Source of the DNA: Actinomycetota bacterium | GTDB lineage: Bacteria; Actinomycetota; Actinomycetes; Actinomycetales; Microbacteriaceae | NCBI GenBank assembly: GCA_020161315.1 | Contig: JAIUOH010000014.1 | Location: forward strand, 1 to 64,000 | Length of the DNA: 64,000 nucleotides | Direction: 5' to 3' | Shown: positions 9,135 to 16,976 of the stretch, piece by piece | Layout of the letters: the number at the start of each line of letters is the position of its first letter | Position numbering within the stretch: the stretch's first letter is position 1 | Notes under the pieces: generated by a model | Told to the model about the DNA's origin: nothing | Databases searched by the model: none | The model's input: only the letters and a program-made list of their open reading frames with translations | Made by a program: the position numbers and the translations under genes

Positions 9135-9911
9135 CTACGCCTTCGTGCCCGTGAAGTTTGGCCGCCGCTTCTCTTGGAACGCCGCGAAACCCTCGCGGTA
9201 GTCAGGCGAATCGCAGAGCGCGGCCTGCGCGCGATTCTCGTCACTCATCGACACCCAGAGGCCGACCCGCTGATCTCGAAGATCTGCGATCAGGCGCTTC
9301 GACGCAAGAAATGCCTGGGTCGCGCCCTGCGAAGCCTTTGACGCAGCCGCACGCGCGGCCGGCAGCGCCTCTTCATCGGGCAGCACCTGCGAGAACAGCC
9401 CGCCCGCGACGGCCTCACTGCCAGACATCAGGCGCCCCGTGTAGATCAGGTCGAGGGTGCGGTGTGCGCCGAGGCGCTCGAAGAACAGGGCGTGCCCGCC
9501 CGAGTCGAGGGTCGCGCCGAGGTTCGCAAACGGGCTGCCAATCTTTGCCGACTCTGCCACGTAGACCACGTCGGTTGCGATCAGCAGGCCGAGGCCAACG
9601 CCGAGGCAGGCACCGTGCGCGACGGCAAAAGTTGGAGCCGGAAACTCGCTCATCTTCCTCATGAGCGGCTCAATGAGCCCCTCAAGGTAGCCGATCACAT
9701 CGTCTTCGCGAGGATCAACGTCCGAGATATCGCGACCCGCGCAAAACGCGCGGCCCTCGCCGCGAAGGAGCAGTGCGCGCACTCCCGCTGCAGCAGCCTC
9801 GTCATAGGCCGCAGAGAGCTCAGCAACTGCCTCCGGGCCAAGCGAGTTCAGCTTCTCGGGCGCGTCAAGCACGATCTCGGCGACGCCGTCTTCAATGACA
9901 AGGGTGATCAT
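9135..9911 (-). CDS. paaG: Enoyl-CoA hydratase/isomerase family protein, probable PaaG
   Basis: Crotonase-fold protein of 258 aa. By position it probably isomerises 1,2-epoxyphenylacetyl-CoA to oxepin-CoA (PaaG role). The oxyanion-hole segments FCAGRDISD and HGACLGVGLG are visible. The catalytic-acid region reads NLGATLDSGGHALF. The start is the ATG at 9911, preceded by AAAGGATC. A longer frame to 9932 lacks a ribosome site. The gap to paaE (9912-10012) contains REP-like CTCGAC/GTCGAG sequence. A generic enoyl-CoA hydratase role (PaaB-type) cannot be excluded. Confidence 0.85.
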   Translation of the reverse strand: MITLVIEDGVAEIVLDAPEKLNSLGPEAVAELSAAYDEAAAAGVRALLLRGEGRAFCAGRDISDVDPREDDVIGYLEGLIEPLMRKMSEFPAPTFAVAHGACLGVGLGLLIATDVVYVAESAKIGSPFANLGATLDSGGHALFFERLGAHRTLDLIYTGRLMSGSEAVAGGLFSQVLPDEEALPAARAAASKASQGATQAFLASKRLIADLRDQRVGLWVSMSDENRAQAALCDSPDYREGFAAFQEKRRPNFTGTKA

Positions 9912-10012
9912 CTGTGATCCTTTACTATTCAAGTTAACTTGCTCATCTCGACAAGGGTTCCCGAGCTTGCGGAACGGCCCGATGAACGGTCGCCTGTCGG
10001 GCCTGTCGAGAC

Positions 10013-11122
10013 CTACGCGTCGAAGTCGACGACGACCCGGTCTGAAGTGGGGCGCGACTGGCAGGTCAGCACGTAGCCCCGCTCGATCTCGTCAGGCTCG
10101 AGCGCGTAGTTTTCGTGCATGTTCACACTGCCCTCGACCACGCGGGCGCGGCAGGTGCCGCAGACACCGCCGGCGCACGCAAAGGGCACGTCTGGACGCA
10201 CGCGCAGCGCTGCGTTGAGCACGGTCTCGTTCGCGCTCACGGGGCTCTCGACTGCGGCCGAGGTGCCGTCGAGCGTGAAGTCGATGGTGAAGGTCTGCTC
10301 GCCCTCTTGAATGGTGATGTCGCGGGCGCGAGGTGCCTGCTCCCCCGGCTCGCCCGTGGTGAACAGCTCGAAGCGCACGTGCGACTCGTCAACCCCGAAT
10401 TCGGCGAGCAGGTCGCGGGTCAGCTGCACCAGCTCGAACGGACCGCACAGCACCCACTCGTTAACGCGCGAGGTCGGAATGATCGCGGTGAGTAGCACCC
10501 GCAGCTTCTCTTCGTCGAGACGACCAGACATGATCGGCGCAGAGCGCTGCTCGCGAGACAGCACATGGTGCAGCGCGAGCCGGTCGGGGTAGCGATCTTT
10601 CAGCTCGGCGAGCTCTTCCACAAACATCACGTCGAGCGACGATTTGTTCGTGTAGATCAGGTCAAAACGGGCCGTATTGCTCTGCTCAAGCACGCGGTGC
10701 GCCATGGTAATCACAGGCGTAATGCCAGAGCCCGCGGCGATGCCTACCACCTGCTTGCCCTCAAGCTCGTCAAGCTTCGAGGTGAAGGTGCCCTGCGGCG
10801 TCATCACGTCGACCCGATCACCGGCCTGCAGCGTGTCGTTCGCCCAGTTCGAGAACAGGCCGCCGAGGTCGCGCTTAATCGCAACCGAAATGCGACCGCC
10901 CCCGGGCGGGCGGCAAATCGAATACGAGCGACGCACCTCTTCACCGTCGATCGTCGCGCGCAGCGCCAGGTATTGCCCCGCCGAGTAGTCGTACAACTCG
11001 CCGAGTTCGTCGGGCACCTCAAAGGTGACCTCGACGCTCGTGTCGGTGAGGGGGCGCACTTCAGCGACACGCAGCTCGTTGAACGTCGCGCGCTTCTTTG
11101 CACCGAGGTTGATGGCGGCCAT
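10013..11122 (-). CDS. paaE: 1,2-phenylacetyl-CoA epoxidase, reductase subunit PaaE
   Basis: Electron-transfer subunit passing electrons from NADPH through FAD and a 2Fe-2S centre to the PaaAC di-iron oxygenase. It has an N-terminal ferredoxin-reductase FAD domain (RRSYSICRPPGGG), an NAD(P) domain (GIAAGSGITPVITMA) and a C-terminal plant-type ferredoxin domain with CAGGVCGTCRA plus the distal Cys in LTCQS. At 369 aa it is of normal length. It is the fifth gene of the paaABCDE run. Confidence 0.96.
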   Translation of the reverse strand: MAAINLGAKKRATFNELRVAEVRPLTDTSVEVTFEVPDELGELYDYSAGQYLALRATIDGEEVRRSYSICRPPGGGRISVAIKRDLGGLFSNWANDTLQAGDRVDVMTPQGTFTSKLDELEGKQVVGIAAGSGITPVITMAHRVLEQSNTARFDLIYTNKSSLDVMFVEELAELKDRYPDRLALHHVLSREQRSAPIMSGRLDEEKLRVLLTAIIPTSRVNEWVLCGPFELVQLTRDLLAEFGVDESHVRFELFTTGEPGEQAPRARDITIQEGEQTFTIDFTLDGTSAAVESPVSANETVLNAALRVRPDVPFACAGGVCGTCRARVVEGSVNMHENYALEPDEIERGYVLTCQSRPTSDRVVVDFDA

Positions 11123-11198
11123 GTTGTCTGCCTTTCAGCTGCTCATTATTTTGGGGCGAGGATCGGGTGCGAGCACTGATCCTCGTCGAAACATAAAA

Positions 11199-11768
11199 CT
11201 AGTGAATTTTGAAGTAGTCGAAGGGCTCGAGGCATTTTTGGCACTGGTAGAGCGCCTTGCACGAGGTCGAGCCAAATTTTGCGACCTCGCGGGTATGCAG
11301 CGAGTGGCAGCGCGGGCACTTCACCCCGAGCGTCACCGGAATAGGCCCGCGGATCGCGTCAGAGCGAGCCTGCGGCGGAGCGATGCCGTAGTCTTCGAGC
11401 TTGCGCTTACCCGCCTCGGTCATCCAATCGGTGGTCCAGGCTGGCGCAAGCGTGTAGCTCACCTCGACATCGTCGTAGCCGGCCTCGCGAAGCGCCGATG
11501 CGACGTCGTCGCGCATCTGGTCGATCGCGGGGCAACCCGAGTAGGTCGGGGTGAGTACCACGTGCGCCCGCTTGCCGTCGGCGTGGGCCTCGCGCAGCAC
11601 GCCGAGGTCTTCGATCGTGAGCGCCGGCACCTCTGGGTCGAGAATGGTCGCGGCGAGATCCCAGACGCGGGCAGAGGCCTCGTCGCTCGGGCGAACGCCG
11701 GTCGCGGCGGGAGTTGGCGCGGTCACGCCACTCACCACTTCGCGCCGGGGTGACGCCTCGCGAGCCAT
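11199..11768 (-). CDS. paaD: 1,2-phenylacetyl-CoA epoxidase subunit PaaD
   Basis: MIP18/DUF59-type protein required for epoxidase assembly, probably in iron-centre maturation. It shows an N-terminal DUF59 domain (LDPEVPALTIEDLGV, TPTYSGCPAI) and a C-terminal zinc-binding half with CPRCHS and CQKC. Two starts are possible: the ATG at 11768, overlapping paaC by 37 bases, or a GTG at 11735 that makes a GTGA overlap with the paaC stop and gives 178 aa. The latter matches the other junctions in this operon. Confidence 0.93.
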   Translation of the reverse strand: MAREASPRREVVSGVTAPTPAATGVRPSDEASARVWDLAATILDPEVPALTIEDLGVLREAHADGKRAHVVLTPTYSGCPAIDQMRDDVASALREAGYDDVEVSYTLAPAWTTDWMTEAGKRKLEDYGIAPPQARSDAIRGPIPVTLGVKCPRCHSLHTREVAKFGSTSCKALYQCQKCLEPFDYFKIH

Positions 11769-12613
11769 TGCAACTCGGCGAGAATGTAGCCCATCTGCGT
11801 CGAGTGCCGCCCCTGGCGCCCGCCGGCCATGGCGGGCTTCGCTGTGGGCAGCTCAAGCTCGGCTTCCGCCAGCACCACGGCGAGGGTCTCGTCGAAGCCC
11901 GCGCGCAGCGTAGAGGGCTTCGGGGCAATACCCTCGAGACGGTCGAATAGCGCATCGTCGGTGAAGAGCTCTTCAACGTAGGGCCACATCTCATTCAGCG
12001 AGACGATGACGCGGCTTCGCGACTCGTCGGTGCCACCGGCGAGTCGCAGCACCCACTGCACCGCGTGATCTTGGTGGTAGCGCACCTCGCGCTCGGCCTT
12101 TGCGGCGATTGCAGCGAGCGACTCATCGCCGCTCGAAAGCAGCGCGGTGTAGAGCTGGGTCTGGTAGAGCGAGAAGAAGAGCTGGCGGGCGATCATGTCG
12201 CCGAAGTCGGTGCCGGGCTGCTCCACGAGCCAACAGTTCAAGAACTCTGGCTCGTCTCGCCAGTAGGCGAGGTCGTCTTCTGAGCGGCCGGTTGCGGTGC
12301 CAGCAAAGTGCAGCAGGGCTCGGGCGTGGCCGAGCAAGTCAAGCGCCAGGTTGCCGAGCGCGAGGTCTTCTTCGAGCTCGGGAGCGCGCGACACCCACCA
12401 CGCGAGCTGCTGCGAGAGAATCAGCGAGTCATCGCCGAGACGCATCGCGTACTCCGCGACATCGGGCGTAGCGACGCGACCCGAGCCCGGCAGCTCGACG
12501 TCTAGCTCGGTGACGTCGAGTGAGACCTCGCCGTGCACGTCGACATGCGCATCGGCACCGTGTGCGTCGCCGTGAACGCCCGCGTCGTGTGTCAGTTCTT
12601 GCTCGGCGCTCAC
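11732..12613 (-). CDS. paaC: 1,2-phenylacetyl-CoA epoxidase subunit PaaC
   Basis: Structural ferritin-like subunit that pairs with catalytic PaaA. It shows the PaaC helical core (AMRLGDDSLILSQQLAWW, VRYHQDHAVQWVLRLAGG). At 293 aa it is longer than E. coli PaaC because of an N-terminal His/Asp-rich segment of about 40 residues (HGDAHGADAHVDVHGE). The GTG start overlaps the paaB stop as GTGA. Confidence 0.95.
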   Translation of the reverse strand: MSAEQELTHDAGVHGDAHGADAHVDVHGEVSLDVTELDVELPGSGRVATPDVAEYAMRLGDDSLILSQQLAWWVSRAPELEEDLALGNLALDLLGHARALLHFAGTATGRSEDDLAYWRDEPEFLNCWLVEQPGTDFGDMIARQLFFSLYQTQLYTALLSSGDESLAAIAAKAEREVRYHQDHAVQWVLRLAGGTDESRSRVIVSLNEMWPYVEELFTDDALFDRLEGIAPKPSTLRAGFDETLAVVLAEAELELPTAKPAMAGGRQGRHSTQMGYILAELQWLARRHPGAKW

Positions 12614-12915
12614 AGGTGCTTCACCCCTTCAGCCTGGGTGTAGTAGATCGCGTGGCGGTAGTTCTTGCCCGAGGGCGACTCGAAGAACTCACCCTTGCGG
12701 TCGGGGTCGCTCGTGGTGAACGCCGTGGCCGGGGCCACCCAGATCGAGATTCCCTCGCCCCTGCGCGTATAGAGATCGCGTGCGTTGCGCACCGCCATCT
12801 CGGCATCGGGCGCGTGCAATGAGCCCACGTGCACGTGGCTGAGTCCGCGGTTTGCGCGAATGAAGACCTCCCACAGGGGCCAGGCCTCGGTGCCCATTTC
12901 GCCGGGTGTCGACAT
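12610..12915 (-). CDS. paaB: 1,2-phenylacetyl-CoA epoxidase subunit PaaB
   Basis: Small subunit that bridges PaaAC heterodimers in the epoxidase. WPLWEVFIRANRGLSHVHVG and DAEMAVRNARDLYTRR are characteristic of PaaB. At 101 aa it is typical. An A/G-rich ribosome site (AAAGGAGAC) precedes the ATG. The 115-base gap to paaA contains no gene. Confidence 0.96.
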   Translation of the reverse strand: MSTPGEMGTEAWPLWEVFIRANRGLSHVHVGSLHAPDAEMAVRNARDLYTRRGEGISIWVAPATAFTTSDPDRKGEFFESPSGKNYRHAIYYTQAEGVKHL

Positions 12916-13030
12916 CTTCGTCTCCTTTGAGAATTCGGTAGATTCTGTAGCTTTGGTGGTTCTTGAGGGTGTGCTGTAGCTGCGGCGAGCGCCCCACTGA
13001 TGTGGCGAACCCGGCCGTGCGGCATCGCGG

Positions 13031-13996
13031 CTAGGCCGCGATGCGATCCCTCGCGCTCTGCTTTGCTGCGTATGCCGCGGCCGCCTCGCGCACCCAGGCG
13101 CCGTTTTCGTGTGCTTCGCGGCGGCGCTTCAGGCGCTCGGTGTTGGCGGGGCCGCGGCCGTCGAGCACTGCGTCGAACTCAGACCAGTCGATCTCGCTCA
13201 TGATCCACTGCCCGGTCTCTTCGTCGAAGCGCAGGTTCTTGTCGGGGCATTCGAGGCCGAGGGCCTCGAACTGCGGCACGCACATGCCCACGAAGCGCTG
13301 GCGCAGATCGTCGTTCGAGAAGCGCTTGATCTTCCACGCCATCGAGCGCGCCGAGTTGGGCGACGCGTCGTCGGTGGGGCCGAACATCATGAGCGACGGC
13401 CAGTACCAGCGGTTGACCGCGTCTTGTGCCATCTGCTTCTGTTCGGGGGTGCCATTTGAGAGCTCGAGCAAAATCTCGAAGCCCTGGCGCTGGTGAAACG
13501 ACTCTTCCTTGCAGATGCGCACCATGGCGCGGCCGTAGGGGCCATACGATGCGCGGCACAGCGGCACCTGGTTGCAGATTGCGGCGCCGTCAACGAGCCA
13601 GCCGATCGCACCCATATCGGCCCAGGTGGGCGTGTGGTAATTGAAGATCGACGAGTAGCGTGCGCGACCCTCGATGAGCTGATCGGTCATCTCTTCGCGG
13701 GTGATGCCGAGGGTCTGCGCCGCCGAGTAGAGGTAGAGGCCGTGGCCTGCCTCGTCTTGCACCTTGGCAATGAGAATTGCTTTGCGCTTCAAGCTGGGGG
13801 CGCGCGTGATCCAGTTCGCCTCTGGCTGCATGCCGATGATCTCTGAGTGCGCGTGCTGCGAGATCTGGCGAATCAGGGTCTTGCGGTAGGCCTCAGGCAT
13901 CCAGTCGCGGGGCTCGATGCGCAGGTCGGCATCAATCAGCGCGTCGAAGTGTGCCTGCTCTTCGCTGGTTTCTACTGCGGTGACTGGTGTTGACAT
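13031..13996 (-). CDS. paaA: 1,2-phenylacetyl-CoA epoxidase, catalytic subunit PaaA
   Basis: Di-iron oxygenase subunit that epoxidises the aromatic ring of phenylacetyl-CoA. Ferritin-like metal-binding motifs are evident in [14 protein letters not shown] and [14 protein letters not shown]. At 321 aa it matches family length. First gene of the leftward paaABCDE-paaG run. Its promoter region is shared with the rightward paaI-paaK genes and holds a PaaR-like operator at 14064-14085. Confidence 0.97.
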   Translation of the reverse strand: MSTPVTAVETSEEQAHFDALIDADLRIEPRDWMPEAYRKTLIRQISQHAHSEIIGMQPEANWITRAPSLKRKAILIAKVQDEAGHGLYLYSAAQTLGITREEMTDQLIEGRARYSSIFNYHTPTWADMGAIGWLVDGAAICNQVPLCRASYGPYGRAMVRICKEESFHQRQGFEILLELSNGTPEQKQMAQDAVNRWYWPSLMMFGPTDDASPNSARSMAWKIKRFSNDDLRQRFVGMCVPQFEALGLECPDKNLRFDEETGQWIMSEIDWSEFDAVLDGRGPANTERLKRRREAHENGAWVREAAAAYAAKQSARDRIAA

Positions 13997-14061
13997 CAGA
14001 GGCCTCCTTGACTCTCGGTGCAGAACCTGCCCGTTGTTAGAGAAGAATAGTCGAAAAATAA

Positions 14062-14090
14062 TTACTTACCGACCATTCAGTTAGTATACT
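14062..14090. promoter_or_regulatory. Divergent paaA/paaI promoter with PaaR-like operator
   Basis: The 22-base imperfect palindrome at 14064-14085 has half sites ACTTACCG and CAGTTAGT around a 6-base spacer. It closely fits the PaaR operator recalled from Corynebacterium glutamicum (ACTNACCG-N2CGN2-CGGTNAGT). It overlaps a plausible rightward promoter, -35 TTACTT at 14062-14067 and -10 TATACT at 14085-14090 with a 17-base spacer, so binding would repress paaI-paaK and probably paaA. Confidence 0.75.
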
Positions 14091-14166
14091 CATTCCATCC
14101 CCGCTTGCAATAGCGAGGATCGATTACCTCAAGGCACCTACCTCTTCTATACGCAACGGAGCGTCA

Positions 14167-14640
14167 ATGAGCACGAACAGCGCACAAGACACCTCGCAGG
14201 ATCACCCGCTGGCCTACAGCGCCGACCCCACGTGGGCGGCGACACATATGGCGCCCACAGACAATACGAAGCGTTTTCTCGGCATCACGATCGATGAGCT
14301 CGAACGCGGCCGCGCAGTGCTCTCGATGCTCGTGCGCCCTGAGATGGCCAACGGATTCGGTATTACCCACGGCGGCATGGTCTTCACCCTGGCCGACACC
14401 GCCTTCGCGTACGCGTGCAATGAAGGCGACCAGCCGACCGTTGCCTCTGGCGCAGACATCACCTTCACCAAAGCAAGCCACGCCGGCGACACACTTACCG
14501 CCACCGCGGTCAGGCGCTGGCAATCGGGCCGCAACGGCCTATACGACATCACCGTCACCGATCAGCACGGCGAACTCGTAGCAGAGTTTCGCGGCCGATC
14601 GTTCACCACCAACCGCACACTACCCACCGGCTCGAAGTAG
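14167..14640 (+). CDS. paaI: Phenylacetate-pathway hotdog thioesterase PaaI
   Basis: Hotdog-fold thioesterase of 157 aa thought to hydrolyse stalled ring-hydroxylated phenylacetyl-CoA and recover CoA. The PaaI-type active site FGITHGGMVFTLADTAFAYA contains the catalytic HGG and Asp. A ribosome site (ACGGAGCGTCA) precedes the ATG. Followed after 23 bases by paaK on the same strand. Confidence 0.94.
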   Translation: MSTNSAQDTSQDHPLAYSADPTWAATHMAPTDNTKRFLGITIDELERGRAVLSMLVRPEMANGFGITHGGMVFTLADTAFAYACNEGDQPTVASGADITFTKASHAGDTLTATAVRRWQSGRNGLYDITVTDQHGELVAEFRGRSFTTNRTLPTGSK

Positions 14641-14663
14641 AGCGAACTAGGAGCATTTTCGCC

Positions 14664-15971
14664 ATGACCAACGCAACGACGCAGCTCAGCGAAGACACCT
14701 GCCTGCACGCCGCAGAGCGCCTCGACCGCGACGCACTCGAAGCGCTACAGCTCGAGCGCCTGCAGTGGACGGTGCGCCACGCGTACGAGAACGTTTCCCT
14801 TTATCGTGAGAAGTTTGACGCGGTCGGCGTGCACCCCGACGACATCAAGACTCTCGCCGACGTACAGAAGCTACCCTTCACAACGAAAGAAGATCTGCGC
14901 CTGAGCTACCCCTTTGGCATGTTCGCGGTGCCGCGCGAAGACGTGCGCCGCATTCACGCCTCGTCGGGCACAACCGGCCGCCCCACCGTGGTCGGATATA
15001 CACAAGGCGATCTAGATAACTGGGCCGACCTCATCGCCCGGTCGCTCTACGCGTCAGGCGTGCGCCCGGGTTGGCGCGTGCACAACGCATACGGCTACGG
15101 GCTTTTCACCGGTGGCCTCGGCGCCCACGCGGGCATTGAGCGCCTCGGTTGCACCGTGATTCCGATGTCAGGCGGGCAGACGGAGAAGCAGGTGCAGCTC
15201 ATCACCGACTTTGAACCCGACGCAATTCTGTGCACACCCAGCTACTTGCTGACCATTGCCGATGCGTTTGAGGCCGCAGGCCTCGATCCTCGTGCCACAA
15301 GCTTGAAGGTTGCCGTCTGCGGCGCCGAACCATGGACCGACGCGATGCGCCATGAACTCGAAGAGCGTCTGAGTATCAAGGCGGTCGATATCTATGGCCT
15401 CTCCGAGGTGATGGGCCCAGGAGTCGGCAACGAATGCGTCGAGACACAGGACGGCCCTCACATCTGGGAGGACCACTTCTTGCCCGAGATCATCGACGAA
15501 GACCTGCAGCAGGTACCCGATGGCGAGCAGGGCGAGCTCGTCTTCACCACCCTCACCAAAGAGGCATTTCCTGTCATTCGATACCGCACCCGCGACCTCA
15601 CCACACTGCTGCCCGGCACCGCACGCCCGAGCATGCGCCGCATCGCAAAGATCACCGGCCGCAACGACGACATGATCATCCTGCGCGGTGTCAACCTTTT
15701 TCCGACCCAGATCGAAGAGCTTGCGCTTGAGCAGTCCGAGCTCAGCACGCACTTTGTGCTCGAGCTCACACGCAATGGCAAGATGGACGCCCTCACCGTG
15801 AAGATCGAGCCTCGCGAGGGCGTCGCCGAGACTGACGCAGCGGCGGCGGTGAAAGCGCTGCAGCAGCGCATCAAGACGCGTATCGGCTGCAGCGTCGGCG
15901 TCGAGCTGGTGCCCGCAGAATCGCTTGAACGCTCGCAGGGCAAACTGAAACGCCTCTACGATCTGCGTTAG
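14664..15971 (+). CDS. paaK: Phenylacetate--CoA ligase
   Basis: AMP-forming ligase that activates phenylacetate to phenylacetyl-CoA, the entry reaction of the pathway. The P-loop SSGTTGRPT is at residues 100-108. AYGYGLFTGGLG and IYGLSEVMGPG are typical of PaaK, and the C-terminal GRNDDMIILRGVNLFPTQIE carries the mobile domain hinge. At 435 aa it is full length. GGAGCATTTTCGCC supplies the ribosome site. Confidence 0.97.
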   Translation: MTNATTQLSEDTCLHAAERLDRDALEALQLERLQWTVRHAYENVSLYREKFDAVGVHPDDIKTLADVQKLPFTTKEDLRLSYPFGMFAVPREDVRRIHASSGTTGRPTVVGYTQGDLDNWADLIARSLYASGVRPGWRVHNAYGYGLFTGGLGAHAGIERLGCTVIPMSGGQTEKQVQLITDFEPDAILCTPSYLLTIADAFEAAGLDPRATSLKVAVCGAEPWTDAMRHELEERLSIKAVDIYGLSEVMGPGVGNECVETQDGPHIWEDHFLPEIIDEDLQQVPDGEQGELVFTTLTKEAFPVIRYRTRDLTTLLPGTARPSMRRIAKITGRNDDMIILRGVNLFPTQIEELALEQSELSTHFVLELTRNGKMDALTVKIEPREGVAETDAAAAVKALQQRIKTRIGCSVGVELVPAESLERSQGKLKRLYDLR

Positions 15972-16012
15972 GGGCCGGCGCCGCGCGGTGGCTGACACAT
16001 CGTACAAGGCGC

Positions 16013-16043
16013 TTGCCCGCCGTGTAGTCGCAACTGATACAGT
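16013..16043 (+). promoter_or_regulatory. Candidate promoter of the TetR gene
   Basis: TTGCCC at 16013-16018 and GATACA at 16036-16041 are separated by 17 bases and lie 67 bases before the regulator ATG. No PaaR-like palindrome is visible here, so autoregulation is not supported by sequence. Confidence 0.35.
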
Positions 16044-16107
16044 AAGCGGCGGTTTGGCATTTACGGCCTGCCGCCGCCTACACCGCACGAGAAGGGAGTA
16101 CAAAGCG

Positions 16108-16716
16108 ATGGCTTCTGCAACGCCCACTCCCGCCGCAAGACGTGGTCGCCCAGGCTACGACCAAGAGCAGATGCTCGAGGTAATCGTCAAAGTATTTACC
16201 GACCACGGCTACGACGCGGCCACGCTTGAGCTCATCGCGAAGCGTCTCGGGCTCTCAAAATCGGCGGTCTACCACCACTTTGACTCGAAGTCGGCGATGC
16301 TCGAGCTCGCGCTCGAGCAGGTGCTCGGCGCGCTCGAAGCAGTCTTTACTGCTCCCGAAGCGGTCACGGGCCTGGCTAGCGAGCGCATCGAGTTCGTGGT
16401 GAACGGTGCGGTGCGCGTCGCCTGCGAGCGGCAGCTCGCACTGCAGTTGCTCTTGCGGCTGCACGGCAACTCCGAGGTCGAGCTCAAGGCCATGGAGCGC
16501 CGCCGAGGTTTCGACGCCAAACTCAAGCAGCTCTTCGAGCTCGCGCTGACCGAGGGCAGCCTGCGCGCCGACTTCGACCCCGGCCTCGCCGAGCGCTTCA
16601 CCTTCGGCCTCATCAACTCGCTCGTCGAGTGGTATCGCCCCGGCGGGCGCTTCACGCCCGAAGAGATCGCCGACGCGGTGCTGCGCTTCCTGCGCAGCGG
16701 GCTCACCACGCCGTAG
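16108..16716 (+). CDS. paaR: TetR-family regulator of phenylacetate genes, PaaR-like
   Basis: TetR repressor of 202 aa with an N-terminal helix-turn-helix at about residues 30-58 (LELIAKRLGLSKSAVYHHF). The start is the ATG at 16108, which follows GAAGGGAG. A longer frame runs into the intergenic region. Its place directly after paaK and the PaaR-like palindromes at 14064, 21987 and 22118 suggest it is the phenylacetyl-CoA-responsive repressor. The ligand is inferred from the C. glutamicum precedent. Confidence 0.85.
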   Translation: MASATPTPAARRGRPGYDQEQMLEVIVKVFTDHGYDAATLELIAKRLGLSKSAVYHHFDSKSAMLELALEQVLGALEAVFTAPEAVTGLASERIEFVVNGAVRVACERQLALQLLLRLHGNSEVELKAMERRRGFDAKLKQLFELALTEGSLRADFDPGLAERFTFGLINSLVEWYRPGGRFTPEEIADAVLRFLRSGLTTP

Positions 16717-16782
16717 CTGACTCACCACACGGTAGCTGGCCCAGCCCCGCGCGCACCCCGACCTGCTCACCGCCACCCTGCC

Positions 16783-16858
16783 ATGTTCGTAACAGCGGAC
16801 GCCGCACGTAACAGCGGACCAATTCACCGAATCCATCCGCTGTTACGTGCCGAATCCG
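16783..16858. repeat. Palindromic repeat family A, copy 1
   Basis: Contains perfect 15-base arms GCACGTAACAGCGGA (16804-16818) and its complement (16836-16850), plus an upstream half copy GTAACAGCGGA at 16788-16798. The same unit, with two changes over about 31 bases, recurs in inverted orientation at 42220-42305. It is non-coding and lies downstream of paaR. Confidence 0.9.
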
Positions 16859-16870
16859 GCTGAACAAACA

Positions 16871-16881
16871 GCCCCCCCCCC
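16871..16881. repeat. Homopolymer tract of 10 C
   Basis: Ten consecutive C residues at 16872-16881 between paaR and the paaZ stop, outside coding sequence. It is prone to slippage, with no gene-level consequence visible. Confidence 0.9.
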
Positions 16882-16924
16882 AGCAAAGACTGCGCGCAGC
16901 GGCTGCCTCACGCACCCAGCCCGC

Positions 16925-16968
16925 ACACGGATCAGGCCCGGGGCGTTCGCCCCGGGCCTGATCCGTGT
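16925..16968. terminator. Bidirectional hairpin between paaR and paaZ
   Basis: Perfect 20-base stem (16925-16944 with 16949-16968) and a GTTC loop, lying between the convergent paaR and paaZ ends and 8 bases from the paaZ stop. There is no U tract, so it may act as a processing or roadblock hairpin as much as an intrinsic terminator. Confidence 0.75.
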
Positions 16969-16976
16969 CGCAAAAG

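Noticed and set aside
16872..16881. Poly-C tract as a phase-variation switch
   Set aside because: It is outside coding sequence and not placed between promoter elements of any gene seen here.
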